Of a DNA stretch of 64,000 nt, positions 45,926-54,783 are shown in pieces (position 1 is the stretch's first letter; each line of letters opens with the position of its first letter). The notes below the pieces were generated by a model, which made no database searches, was not told where the DNA came from, and saw nothing but the letters and a program-made list of their open reading frames with translations. The translations under genes were made by a program, and so were the position numbers. The stretch comes from Nitrospiraceae bacterium (lineage in GTDB: Bacteria > Nitrospirota > Nitrospiria > Nitrospirales > UBA8639): positions 186,001-250,000 of the forward strand of contig JACKFE010000002.1 in NCBI GenBank assembly GCA_020632635.1, in the 5' to 3' direction.

Positions 45926-46762
45926 TTACACTAACGAAGCAAATCCCCTCTGTAGTTCTTTGGTCAGGGCACCCGGCTCCCCTTGCCCCACTGAACATCC
46001 ATCTATAGCGACAACCGGTAAAATTTCAATCGTGGTTCCTGTTAGAAATACTTCATCGGCTCTCATCAATTCTTCAAGGGATATGGATCGACACTCCATC
46101 CCCTTCCCTAAGCGTTGAGCCGTCCGCATGACATGTTGCTGAGTCACACCGGCCAGGACTTGGTGATTAATCAATGGAGTATATATGCCCCCCTGACAAA
46201 CCATGAAGACATTACTGGTAGCTCCCTCCATGACACTGCCTTCCCGAATAAAAATGGCCTCGAATACACCCGCTTCCTTTGCTTGCTGTTTGGCCAAGAC
46301 ATTGGGCAACAAATTCAAACTTTTAATATCGCACCGGTTCCAGCGAATATCAGGAACCGTGATCACCGATACACCCTTCAAGCGCCATTCGGATGGCACC
46401 TTCCCCATTTCCCGAAAGGAAAAAAATACGGTTGGTTCACAGGGAGCGGGAAAGACATGATCGCGGGGAGCCACGCCTCTGGTAATTTCGATATAGATTT
46501 TGACTTCGGAATACCCACTTTGGCGAATGCCACTCAGCAGGATTTCTTGAAATGTCGCCTGATCAAACGGAACGGGAATCCGTATTTCCCCCGCGCTTCG
46601 TACCAGTCGATTAAAATGATCCCCCGCAAAAGCTGGGACACCCTGATAGGCTCGAATCACTTCATAGACGCCATCCCCAAACAGAAAACCTCGGTCCTCC
46701 GGGGATAAACGAATATCTTGCAATGAAGAAAATTGCCCATTCCAATAACCAATATCCGGCAC
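45926..46762 (-). CDS. class IV aminotransferase, D-amino-acid transaminase-like
   Basis: PLP enzyme of 278 residues. The N-terminal RGFLFGDGVYEVIRAYQG and HFNRLVRSA are class IV landmarks. The PLP lysine is in RCDIKSLNLLPNVLAKQQAK. EGATSNVF and GVTQQHVM bind the cofactor phosphate, and FLTGTTIEILPV closes the domain. The pattern fits D-alanine transaminase better than branched-chain transaminases. The start is GTG with GAGAGGG upstream. It would supply D-amino acids for the cell wall if the assignment is right. Confidence 0.88.
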   Translation of the reverse strand: MPDIGYWNGQFSSLQDIRLSPEDRGFLFGDGVYEVIRAYQGVPAFAGDHFNRLVRSAGEIRIPVPFDQATFQEILLSGIRQSGYSEVKIYIEITRGVAPRDHVFPAPCEPTVFFSFREMGKVPSEWRLKGVSVITVPDIRWNRCDIKSLNLLPNVLAKQQAKEAGVFEAIFIREGSVMEGATSNVFMVCQGGIYTPLINHQVLAGVTQQHVMRTAQRLGKGMECRSISLEELMRADEVFLTGTTIEILPVVAIDGCSVGQGEPGALTKELQRGFASLV

Positions 46763-46768
46763 GCCCTC

Positions 46769-47089
46769 TCACCTCATCGAAGAAGCGGGGAGGACGGTAA
46801 TCTCAAAGATCCGTCGGTCCTCAGCTGTAAATTTCCACGCCATGCGCTTACTAAACTCCAACTGATGCTTCCCTGCCCGCAATGCTTGAAATTCAAATGA
46901 CCGACGACCAGAATCCACGGCATTATTACTGATCGTTCGGAGAAATTCATCTCCGACCATGGCAAGCATACTAGCATCATAAGCTGGAACCCATTGTTCC
47001 CCACGGGTTCGATCTTCCCAAAGATGCACATGAAATGTTTCCGATTCTTGAACCTGAAGAAGTTTACGCTCAGTCTGCTGTAACGGCAT
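46769..47089 (-). CDS. chagasin-like (I42) peptidase inhibitor domain protein
   Basis: 106 residues from ATG 47089. The pattern SGRRSFEFQALRAGKHQLEF followed by RRIFEITVLPA resembles the chagasin/inhibitor I42 fold, which ends with F-x-F, G-x-x-x-L-x-F and F-x-I-x-V strands. No signal peptide is visible, so a cytosolic target or another role is possible. It precedes the transaminase gene by six bases. Family call is tentative. Confidence 0.5.
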   Translation of the reverse strand: MPLQQTERKLLQVQESETFHVHLWEDRTRGEQWVPAYDASMLAMVGDEFLRTISNNAVDSGRRSFEFQALRAGKHQLEFSKRMAWKFTAEDRRIFEITVLPASSMR

Positions 47090-47164
47090 AATCAACTCTC
47101 AGTAAAAAGGAGTTTCACTGGCCTCCTGGAAAAGCTCCAATAATCTGCCTCTATCTACCTTCGG

Positions 47165-47545
47165 TTATTCTCCAGAAAACCAATCTTTTGGCTTAAAGTT
47201 CACCCAGACGTATCCATCATAAACTTTCACATCATACCGGACGACACAATACCCCCCGCCGTCTGGACCGAATCCCGACCGCACATCAAATTGCTGATCG
47301 TGTAAGGGACAAGACACAATATAGCCCTTTAATTTCCCTTTTCCTAATGATGCTCCTTGATGTGGACAAATGTTATTAATGGCATAAAATCGATCTCGAA
47401 CTCGAAAAAGGGCAATGCTCTTGCCTCCTATTTTATACGATCGCCCCTCTCCATCCGGAACATCCTCGCATTTCGCCACCGAGGTATATCCGACTGGCAC
47501 AGATGAAGCCCCAGACTTTGTTGGTTCAATGGGAATTTGAGTCAT
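47165..47545 (-). CDS. Rieske-type ferredoxin
   Basis: 126 residues holding a single Rieske [2Fe-2S] domain: CPHQGASLGKG and CPLHDQQFDVRSG give the two Cys and two His ligands. No signal or membrane anchor, so a soluble cytosolic electron carrier like those of dioxygenases or NirD-type proteins. Likely co-transcribed with the DUF192 gene 20 bases upstream. Confidence 0.88.
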   Translation of the reverse strand: MTQIPIEPTKSGASSVPVGYTSVAKCEDVPDGEGRSYKIGGKSIALFRVRDRFYAINNICPHQGASLGKGKLKGYIVSCPLHDQQFDVRSGFGPDGGGYCVVRYDVKVYDGYVWVNFKPKDWFSGE

Positions 47546-47565
47546 AAAGGGGTATCTATATTCAA

Positions 47566-48063
47566 TTAGGATACATGTAAAATAAATTTGACCGTGTCAC
47601 CAATCTTAACGTGTTCCCGCTTCACAAATCCCACATTTGATTCGACCACATAGCGAGCGTCCCGTGGCGGAGGACCGAACCAGGGGCAACGATCCTCACC
47701 GCAGGGATCGGCTTGCTCAACAATATGGATGACAACCTTGCTTTCATCCAACCAAATGATATCAACGGGAAACTGAAACTCTTTTGTCCATACCCTATGG
47801 GGTCCAGATTCTTCAAATATATACAACATGGCCCCATCAGAGGGAAGCCCACCGCGGAAAGCCAACCCAAAGAGTAGCTTCTCAGGGGTATCAGCCACTT
47901 CCGCATTCAATATCCCTCCACCGGGAAAGGCAATAGAAATCACATCGGTTTGCTCCGGCGCATTAAACATCAGTGCGCCGGTTATGAGTAGAATCGCCAT
48001 CACGATTAAAAAAACTATCCGCTTTTTGTCCGGCCCACCCTTAGCTTGAAGGAACGGTAACAT
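47566..48063 (-). CDS. DUF192 family membrane-anchored protein
   Basis: 165 residues. A signal or anchor helix (IVFLIVMAILLITGALMF) leads to a DUF192 domain: ILNAEVADTPEKLLFGLAFR, MLYIFEESGPHRVWTKEFQF, PVDIIWLDESKVVIHI, and the ending VVESNVGFVKREHVKIGDTV. The molecular function of DUF192 is unknown. An extra CGEDRCPWFG stretch lies in the middle. It precedes the Rieske gene. Confidence 0.88.
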   Translation of the reverse strand: MLPFLQAKGGPDKKRIVFLIVMAILLITGALMFNAPEQTDVISIAFPGGGILNAEVADTPEKLLFGLAFRGGLPSDGAMLYIFEESGPHRVWTKEFQFPVDIIWLDESKVVIHIVEQADPCGEDRCPWFGPPPRDARYVVESNVGFVKREHVKIGDTVKFILHVS

Positions 48064-48590
48064 GACTTCATCAATCCTGCTTCACACAACTGACAAATGA
48101 AATTTGAGTTCGTTTATTTGCAATCCATTTAGACCTGAACCGAGCACTCACACCCTACAACCAAGTGATGGGCTATATGCCAACCCAGCAAGGTAAACAA
48201 GGCTCCTCAGTATAATTGAAACATTTTCCGCACTTCTAGGCTGAGGTTCACATGGCCAGCAATGAGCACTTGCTTGCCTCATCATTGGCCAAAAGGCCAA
48301 TACTGAACCCAGCATTAAACAACACTTATCCTACCTCATCAGTAATAGTGAGGCACACTGACATTCATAATGTCCTGAATTGCTTAATGGGAATGTCGTA
48401 AAATAGCCCAGTGACCTCACTTTAGCATTGCCAACATTGCCCAAACCATCGATTCAAAGTATATTTTATTAAGATGGTCATTATTCTTTCCGAATCAAAT
48501 CATTAAAACCTATGAATTGGAGCAGTACTCAAAAATTGCCAGACCGGTAAAAAAATCCTTGCCTTTTATTAACAATGTTGGAGGCTCATT
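48064..48590. other. 527-base divergent gap
   Basis: Lies between the DUF192 gene (minus) and a small exported protein gene (plus). It contains a perfect 7-bp inverted repeat ATTGGCC-AAAA-GGCCAAT at 48284-48301 and the GGAGG site before 48591. I find no gene, tRNA or clear promoter hexamers. A small RNA cannot be excluded. Confidence 0.4.
48284..48301. repeat. short perfect inverted repeat
   Basis: ATTGGCC and GGCCAAT flank AAAA. It may be an operator or the stem of an RNA; there is no adjacent T-tract. Confidence 0.35.
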
Positions 48591-48926
48591 ATGCGTTACC
48601 TCCTCCTATGCGCTGTCTTCTGCCTATCCATCCTTAGCACTCCAAGCTTTGGCTTAGCTTCAAAGCCCGATGTTCCTTCGACCATCGAAACCTTTGTCTC
48701 TCAATTGTATCCAAAGAACAGCCATTATTTTTGGATTATTAACAATACTACGACCGAGTCCACCCAGGAATTAGTCGTTGATATCCTCACGACCCTGAGA
48801 AAAACCCCTGACACTCAACCCGAAGAAAGTCGGTTTTTACTGTTGTTCATCAAAGGGAAGTTATTTGCGGCTCAGAAAATTCCCCTCGAAGCTGAAGTCG
48901 ACTGCGGAAATGATGAAGAGATATAG
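48591..48926 (+). CDS. small exported protein of unknown function
   Basis: 111 residues from an ATG with TTGGAGG upstream. Signal peptide (MRYLLLCAVFCLSILSTPSFG) and a compact mature part with KNSHYFWIINNTTTESTQEL and SRFLLLFIKGKLFAAQKIP, which reads as alternating strands. No family recognised. It has its own terminator and is one of few plus-strand genes here. Confidence 0.75.
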   Translation: MRYLLLCAVFCLSILSTPSFGLASKPDVPSTIETFVSQLYPKNSHYFWIINNTTTESTQELVVDILTTLRKTPDTQPEESRFLLLFIKGKLFAAQKIPLEAEVDCGNDEEI

Positions 48927-48950
48927 ACCGATAACGCGTGAAATATAAAT

Positions 48951-48986
48951 AAAAAAGCCCCACCTCATAAAAGGTGGGGCTTTTTT
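48951..48986. terminator. bidirectional Rho-independent terminator
   Basis: AGCCCCACCT and AGGTGGGGCT form a stem of at least 10 bp around a short AT loop, flanked by an A-run on the left and a T-run on the right. It serves the exported-protein gene on the plus strand and the cupredoxin gene on the minus strand. Confidence 0.92.
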
Positions 48987-49010
48987 ATTATCGCTGAATT
49001 CGCTAACGAA

Positions 49011-49505
49011 CTATCGAAGAATCAAGAGCTGCCCACCAAGATGAGCGGCATGAAGATGACACTTGTAGTTCAACACATTGCTTGAAGTCACATAGGTCAA
49101 ATCGCTGATAGGAATACCAATGTATTTGGTTTCCCCTGGCTTTAACACCAACTTAATGTCCATGGACCAAGGACCAGATTGAGAGCTCGCCGCAGAAAGA
49201 TTAAACCCATGCTCTTTATCCAAGCTGTTGGTTACTTTCAATAAAACCGGACGTCCTCCACGGGCACCGGTTCCTTCACGGCTTAATGGCAGAACACCTG
49301 TTGGAGGATACCAGGCCTTTTTTCCACCAACTTCCATGGCTGTGAATTCTAAATCCACGTCAAGAGCATTAAATGCCTGACCTACCACAGAACCGGTTTC
49401 AAGATCTCCAATTTCCACACCACCGGCCTGTAACGCAAACACGGCCGAACTACCGGCCCCGACAAGAACCGCACTTAAAAGGACGGATAGAAGCACTCTG
49501 TGCAT
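49011..49505 (-). CDS. exported cupredoxin-like protein
   Basis: 164 residues with a signal peptide (LLSVLLSAVLVGAGSSAVFA). The end YKCHLHAAHLGGQLLIL gives a Cys followed by two His in cupredoxin spacing, and an upstream His lies in KEHGFNLS; the usual axial Met is not evident. GGRPVLLKVTNSL and LVLKPGETKYIGI are typical cupredoxin strands. Monocistronic, with AGGAGG upstream and a shared terminator. Probably a periplasmic copper electron carrier. Confidence 0.78.
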   Translation of the reverse strand: MHRVLLSVLLSAVLVGAGSSAVFALQAGGVEIGDLETGSVVGQAFNALDVDLEFTAMEVGGKKAWYPPTGVLPLSREGTGARGGRPVLLKVTNSLDKEHGFNLSAASSQSGPWSMDIKLVLKPGETKYIGIPISDLTYVTSSNVLNYKCHLHAAHLGGQLLILR

Positions 49506-49907
49506 CGCCTACCTCCTCATGAGAAGCTTGTTGATAATGAAGATGTTACCTAAGAACGCAAACCACGATTTCAAATGTTGTGAATTCACAAAGAATAAGA
49601 GGGTCCGTTATAGCATATGAGGTTCACTGACGCAAGAAGGACTTTCGGAATATTTTGGTGGTGATCAATGGACCCACCAATGAATATCAAGAGGAAAACC
49701 TAGAGATTTTTTCAATCTTTCCAAGATGTGCCAGGATATAAACAATAATCAGACTTGAATATAACCACTCCCGTTAAAATTCTCTGACCCCAATTTCCTA
49801 CATGATGCTGACATGCGAAGTCATCGCCAACATCCGTTGATTCATATAAAAACAACCACTGGGACTCATTCAAAAACTTGTCGAGCCACAGCGTCGCCAT
49901 CTCCCTC
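49506..49907. other. 402-base gap upstream of cupredoxin gene
   Basis: Holds a 7-bp inverted repeat TTGGTGG/CCACCAA (49655-49661 and 49674-49680) with a 12-base loop, and presumably the promoter of the cupredoxin gene. The frames here are extensions of shadows of the hydrolase gene. No gene seen. Confidence 0.35.
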
Positions 49908-50546
49908 TTAGGCTGTGACAAACATATTATATTCCCGCTCCCAGCCCACTGAGCTTTCCGGTCCATGGCCTGGTACGACAATCGTCTTTTCTTGGAGAGT
50001 ATAGAGTTTTTCACGAATAGAATGTTCAATGGCCTGACTATCTCCTCCCCAGAGATCAGTACGCCCGATGCCTCCACGAAATAAGGTATCACCTGTCAAA
50101 AGGATTCCTGTCTCGTCAAAATAAAAACAAACCGATCCAGGGGTATGTCCGGGTGTATGCAAAACCAAGCCAGAGAATTGACCTACAGTAATCGTCTCGC
50201 CTTCCTGGATTTCCAAGTCAGGCGGCGGAACAGGGATATAGGGAACCCCAAACATCCGACATTGAATTTCCAAGATATTCCATAAATCCTGATCTTTTTT
50301 ATGAAGACACAACGGTGCTCCCGTGGCTTCTTTAATTTTCCCAGATGCCAAAAAGTGATCCAAATGCGCATGAGTATGCACAATAGCCAGAACCCTGAGG
50401 TTTAATGATTGCAATTCGTATAGAATTTTTTCTGAATTTCCGCCTGGATCTACCACAATCGCTTCTTTCGTATGAAGATCAGCCAGAATGGAACAATTGC
50501 AGGACAGTGGTGGGACGGGAAAGGTTTTTCTAAACCAATGAGACAT
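49908..50546 (-). CDS. metallo-beta-lactamase-fold hydrolase (glyoxalase II-like)
   Basis: 212 residues. The metal-binding motif THAHLDH is followed by HTPGHTPGSVCFYF, LLTGDTLFRGGIGRTDLWGG and VVPGHGPES, the order of glyoxalase II-like enzymes. The start at 50546 is preferred because GGAGGG lies four bases upstream; ATG 50558 is the alternative. A hydroxyacylglutathione-type or other thioester substrate is possible. It stands alone. Confidence 0.9.
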   Translation of the reverse strand: MSHWFRKTFPVPPLSCNCSILADLHTKEAIVVDPGGNSEKILYELQSLNLRVLAIVHTHAHLDHFLASGKIKEATGAPLCLHKKDQDLWNILEIQCRMFGVPYIPVPPPDLEIQEGETITVGQFSGLVLHTPGHTPGSVCFYFDETGILLTGDTLFRGGIGRTDLWGGDSQAIEHSIREKLYTLQEKTIVVPGHGPESSVGWEREYNMFVTA

Positions 50547-50842
50547 CAAACCCTCCATTATTTAAGTTGCTTCTTCACCAAATACACCGGTAATTTGACC
50601 ACAACTTCGCCAAATTTTCTGAAGGCCATGACATGAATACAACAGACAAGACCACAGTAAGCAAATCCATATTTGCTCTAAGGAGACAATCGGCATAAAA
50701 TACCTAAATAAATGTACCCAAATCACCTCAATTCCCATCTTTTGCGATTGAGGGGCTGGCGATGATCACCTTAGGCAGCCAGCTCTCGAAGGTATGCACT
50801 GCCCTTTTATCGCCGCTATGGCTGTAGCCGTTCATTAACACT

Positions 50843-51643
50843 ATGACGTGGAAGTTGGTCTTTTTTGCCGTGATAACCATTGGGATCTTGACCTCCTGCG
50901 GTCAAGATGTGGCCCCTCTCCAAGAAGAAAACATTCAGCTCAAGAAGCAAGTCGCAAAATTAGAGACCGTCGTTCATTCTCTCCAAGACGGCAACAAGGT
51001 CATGCAGCAACAAATCGATATGCTCAACCAGGAGGCACGGAAAATTTCCGCCGAGTATGAAGAAAAGCTCCGCGAGGTCCAAACCCAGCACCAAGTCACC
51101 CTCCAGGAAGCGCAGGGTAAAGTTAGTCAACTAACCAACGCCCCTAAGGAACAGGCCGCCAAAATACACGCATTAGAACAAGAAAATCAAAAATTGACCG
51201 GGGAAAGAAACTGGCTAAGAAGTCAGCGGGACCAGATCAGAAAAAGTCTGACCATTCAACAGATTGGGGGGCAAACACAAGAACTTCCGTTCGCATTCCC
51301 GGCTGTTTCAAAAATCATTGGAGATACGTTAACCAAAAACGGCTACTCGATTCTTTCGTCCATGGAAACTGACCAAAAAGCCGTCTTTATCACGGATAAG
51401 AAAACTACCCTTCCCCCCTCATTGGAACTCTCCGGTTTTCGCAATCAATACATGTTGACCATTGAAAAAGGACCTTCGGACCACACCCTGCTGTGGGTTC
51501 GAGCTGAATTTGAAAAGATTTCAAAGAATGGCAATATTTTCTCCGCTCCACCCACGGAACTCGCAGATATTGAACTCCGCCTCATCCAGGAAATTCATCA
51601 ATCCCTCGCGACAGGCATGGGCACCCAGGCAAGAAATTCATAG
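50843..51643 (+). CDS. coiled-coil lipoprotein
   Basis: 266 residues. A lipoprotein signal peptide ends in the lipobox GILTSC. Residues about 25-130 form a long heptad coiled coil (ENIQLKKQVAKLETVVHSLQ, ALEQENQKLTGERNWLRSQR). A globular C-terminal domain follows (ETDQKAVFITDKKTTLPPSL, LSGFRNQYMLTIEKG). No ribosome binding site is clear. Probably an outer- or inner-membrane-tethered spacer protein; no named family. Confidence 0.75.
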   Translation: MTWKLVFFAVITIGILTSCGQDVAPLQEENIQLKKQVAKLETVVHSLQDGNKVMQQQIDMLNQEARKISAEYEEKLREVQTQHQVTLQEAQGKVSQLTNAPKEQAAKIHALEQENQKLTGERNWLRSQRDQIRKSLTIQQIGGQTQELPFAFPAVSKIIGDTLTKNGYSILSSMETDQKAVFITDKKTTLPPSLELSGFRNQYMLTIEKGPSDHTLLWVRAEFEKISKNGNIFSAPPTELADIELRLIQEIHQSLATGMGTQARNS

Positions 51644-51766
51644 ATTATGGTCACCGAATTTTTTCTCCTCAATACTACGAACTCGCTTCCCATTTCAGAA
51701 ATTCAAGAAACCCAATTCGACCAGCTTCAAGATGGTGGAAGGACCCACATCATTCACCATTTGTTT

Positions 51767-53257
51767 CTAGACAACCTCTTCCGAAAGCCTGACATCCTGA
51801 CATGATTGGCGATAGCCTTCTCGCAGGATGTCGGCTTCCCGATCTACCACCGATGCTTCTTCGGGAAGTACGGCATAGATAAACTCCACGAACCGCTGAA
51901 TCTTCATTAAAAAAAAATCATAGGCCATCTCACTTCCTGACCCGGGGTTGCCAAACCAAAACTCCACAAATCGCTCAAGTTTCACCCCTTGATGCTTCAA
52001 AGCATCACAACTCAGAGGGAACATTTCCGAAATATCTCCACCCCAAGATAGAATTTCTTGCGGAAGATACTGAGTCGCATACACCTGTAGGCCCTCATTC
52101 ACTTTTGTTGAGAGAGCCATCCTTTCCGTAATCGTCTCGGTGTTTTTTCCTGTCAGGAGGGACAGATACTCCAGATACTGGTGCGCTAATTCCTGTTGGA
52201 GAGGAACCTGAGATTGCTCTTCTGTGGCATCCATCTGAGAACGAGACTCGCGCATAATCCTTTTCTCAATGCCGGAATGTTGCTGACTTATTCGTTCAAG
52301 GTGATCACCAAACATGCCCCGCACCCAATCCAGCTCCCTGCAGATCAATGATACATCCTTATTATCTACCTCCAGGGCCAGCCCTTTCAGCTGTCGAAGC
52401 CTGGGGTCCCGAAGAACCTGCCCTAAGGCCCCAAGCAATTCTTGAGGAATAGGAGCTGGATGGAAATCTACCCATGGCTCGAATCCCACGCCAAGACCTG
52501 TTCCATCTTCAACCTTCACTGACGGATGACAAGCCAACCCGGCAACATGAATCTGAATGACACGATCAAGCGGAAACCCTTCAAGAAACGTCTCAAAATA
52601 GGCCTCAAATGCCTGATTGGAGCATCCATCGACATACCGGTAGGCTGTCCACACATGTCCAATATCCAACACAAACCCGCAAGGGGTTCCCTCAGCCACC
52701 CTGGCAAAGAACTCGGGATAGGACAGATCCCCTATTCCAAAATAGGTTAACGGAGGCACCTCCAACAGCAATAATGGCGGACCCTGTGCTCCCCATTGGC
52801 ATACATCCAACTTAGCTTGTGCCTCACATGCCTGTTGAGCCGTCAACCTGGCAGAATCGAGTGTAAATAGTGGTGGCACATAAGTCCCGAAGACCCTTCC
52901 AGCAATTTCTTTGGTAGCGCATTCTTGATTGACCCACCAGGCATCCAGTACCTCTAAGTCCTGACCAATCTGAGCAAGTCGGGAATAGGCCTGTTCACTC
53001 TCAGCCCACCCAGGTTGCGTAAACCAAAGACCCTCGGCATGGTAGGCCATGGGAATTCCTGGCATTTGAGTTCGAATAGTGCGGAGGGCGTGAGGATGAG
53101 CTTGGAAAATTTCTAAATAACCGAACGAAAGCTGGCGTCCATTCAAGATTCTGACAAGATCCAACAGATTGGGCGAATATACATCAACAGAAAGGCCCAA
53201 ACCCAAAAATGGAATCCGGCTCGCTCTGGAGAAAAAGGATTGAGAAAGGTGTGTCAC
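51767..53257 (-). CDS. TIM-barrel protein of the DUF692/MNIO type
   Basis: 496 residues. The first ~320 resemble the DUF692 multinuclear iron oxidase superfamily (MbnB-like): start SRIPFLGLGLSVDVY, MAYHAEGLWFTQPG, the metal Glu in LLLEVPPLTYFG, Asp and His in CGFVLDIGHVW, His in IQIHVAGLACHP and Glu in GLALEVDNKD. A C-terminal helical extension of about 170 residues (EEQSQVPLQQELAHQYLEYL onward) is unrelated to anything I know. MNIO enzymes modify peptides at Cys or Asp; no precursor peptide is visible next to it. It converges with the lipoprotein gene. Confidence 0.65.
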   Translation of the reverse strand: MTHLSQSFFSRASRIPFLGLGLSVDVYSPNLLDLVRILNGRQLSFGYLEIFQAHPHALRTIRTQMPGIPMAYHAEGLWFTQPGWAESEQAYSRLAQIGQDLEVLDAWWVNQECATKEIAGRVFGTYVPPLFTLDSARLTAQQACEAQAKLDVCQWGAQGPPLLLLEVPPLTYFGIGDLSYPEFFARVAEGTPCGFVLDIGHVWTAYRYVDGCSNQAFEAYFETFLEGFPLDRVIQIHVAGLACHPSVKVEDGTGLGVGFEPWVDFHPAPIPQELLGALGQVLRDPRLRQLKGLALEVDNKDVSLICRELDWVRGMFGDHLERISQQHSGIEKRIMRESRSQMDATEEQSQVPLQQELAHQYLEYLSLLTGKNTETITERMALSTKVNEGLQVYATQYLPQEILSWGGDISEMFPLSCDALKHQGVKLERFVEFWFGNPGSGSEMAYDFFLMKIQRFVEFIYAVLPEEASVVDREADILREGYRQSCQDVRLSEEVV

Positions 53258-53352
53258 GACAGGGCCCTCAACGGCCTTGCCCCGCGAAACCCGGAGAAAT
53301 GGTCAAAATAGAAATCATTCTTGCCAATCCCGGAATGGGAGCAAGAGAATGG

Positions 53353-54783
53353 TTAGGAACCTTTCAGTGAGCGACCTGCTTGGAGATACTGATGAATGCC
53401 CGCGGCCGCTTTCCGTCCTTCGGCAATCGCCCACACAATCAAGGAAGCACCCCGCTTCGTATCTCCAGCCGCAAACACTCCGTCGAGATTGGTCATGAAG
53501 TGCTCATCCACCTTCACGTTTCCTCGTTGATCATAATGCACATCCAATGAATCCAAGAATCCCTGTTTCACCGGGCCTATAAATCCCATCGCTAGAAAGA
53601 CCAGGTCAACTTCTAGTTCCATATCGGTTCCAGGAATTGGTGCGAACGTCCCCTTTTCAAATTTCACTCGAGTGGCATGGAGCTTTTCCACTTTTCCATT
53701 TCGACCGGAAAACTTTATCGTCGAGATACTCCATTGCCGATCACACCCTTCTTCATGGGCATGAGATGTTCGTAACTGCATGGGCCATAATGGCCAAGGG
53801 GTAGAGGACGCACGCGTTGACGGAGGTTCAGGCAGTAATTCAAATTGATGGGCTTCGGCGCATCCTTGACGATGTGCAGTGCCCAGGCAGTCTGAGCCCG
53901 TATCCCCCCCACCGATGATCACCACTCGTTTGCCCTGAGCGGATATCGCTTCACCTGACATTGCGTCTCCAGCGACTCGCTTATTTTGTTGGGTTAAATA
54001 ATCCATGGCCAGATGAACCCCGTGTAATTCCCTGCCTGGAATGGGTAATTCCCTGGGCTGTTCAGCCCCCATAGCTAACAGCACCGCATCATAGTCCCGT
54101 CGTAAAGTTGGAATATCAATATCGACCCCCACACACACTCCCGTTTCAAAGGTCACCCCTTCCTTCTGCATCTGCTCCAAGCGACGATCCAGCACCCATT
54201 TTTCCATTTTAAAGTCAGGGATCCCGTATCGGAGCAACCCGCCGATCCTATCGGCTTTTTCCAAAACCGTTACCTGATGGCCGGCACGCGCCAATTGTTG
54301 GGCAGCGGCCAGGCCCGCCGGGCCAGATCCGACGACCGCAACTTTTTTTCCTGAAGAAACCACAGGCAATACGGGCTCGACCCATCCTTCTTCAAACCCT
54401 TTGTCGATGATATTCCACTCAATGACTCGAATGGAAACGGGGTCACTGTTAATCCCCAATACACAGGCCGACTCACAGGGCGCCGGACATAACCGCCCGG
54501 TAAATTCCGGAAAGTTATTGGTGGCGTGCAAGGCTTTTAACGCATCTCTCCAACGCTCCCGATGCACGAGATCGTTCCACTCTGGGATAAGATTCACCAC
54601 CGGACAACCCGTGGGACTTTGACAAAACGGAACTCCGCAGTCCATGCAGCGAGCACCCTGAACCTTCAGCTTCTCATCAGGAAACGGCTCATAGAGTTCC
54701 CCCCAATCTTTAACCCGGATCTCCACAGGTCGACGTTGAGGGCCTTCTCGTTTATATTTTAAAAACCCGCGCGGATCACCCAC
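53353..54783 (-). CDS. gltD: glutamate synthase small subunit
   Basis: 476 residues. The start is GTG 54783 (GDPRGFLKYKRE is the family N-terminus; AAGAGGTGG lies upstream), which overlaps the gltB stop by eight bases; a longer frame reaches 54864 but would overlap more. N-terminal Fe-S motif CMDCGVPFCQSPTGCP, FAD motif AVVGSGPAGLAAAQQLARAG, NADPH motif VVIIGGGDTGSDCLGTA, and the terminal FAAGDTKRGASLIVWA. It supplies electrons from NAD(P)H to GltB for ammonia assimilation. Confidence 0.96.
   Translation of the reverse strand: MGDPRGFLKYKREGPQRRPVEIRVKDWGELYEPFPDEKLKVQGARCMDCGVPFCQSPTGCPVVNLIPEWNDLVHRERWRDALKALHATNNFPEFTGRLCPAPCESACVLGINSDPVSIRVIEWNIIDKGFEEGWVEPVLPVVSSGKKVAVVGSGPAGLAAAQQLARAGHQVTVLEKADRIGGLLRYGIPDFKMEKWVLDRRLEQMQKEGVTFETGVCVGVDIDIPTLRRDYDAVLLAMGAEQPRELPIPGRELHGVHLAMDYLTQQNKRVAGDAMSGEAISAQGKRVVIIGGGDTGSDCLGTAHRQGCAEAHQFELLPEPPSTRASSTPWPLWPMQLRTSHAHEEGCDRQWSISTIKFSGRNGKVEKLHATRVKFEKGTFAPIPGTDMELEVDLVFLAMGFIGPVKQGFLDSLDVHYDQRGNVKVDEHFMTNLDGVFAAGDTKRGASLIVWAIAEGRKAAAGIHQYLQAGRSLKGS

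Noticed and set aside
49712..50092. 126-codon minus-strand frame
   Set aside because: Overlaps the metallo-beta-lactamase-fold gene in another frame; its motifs are shadows of the real gene.
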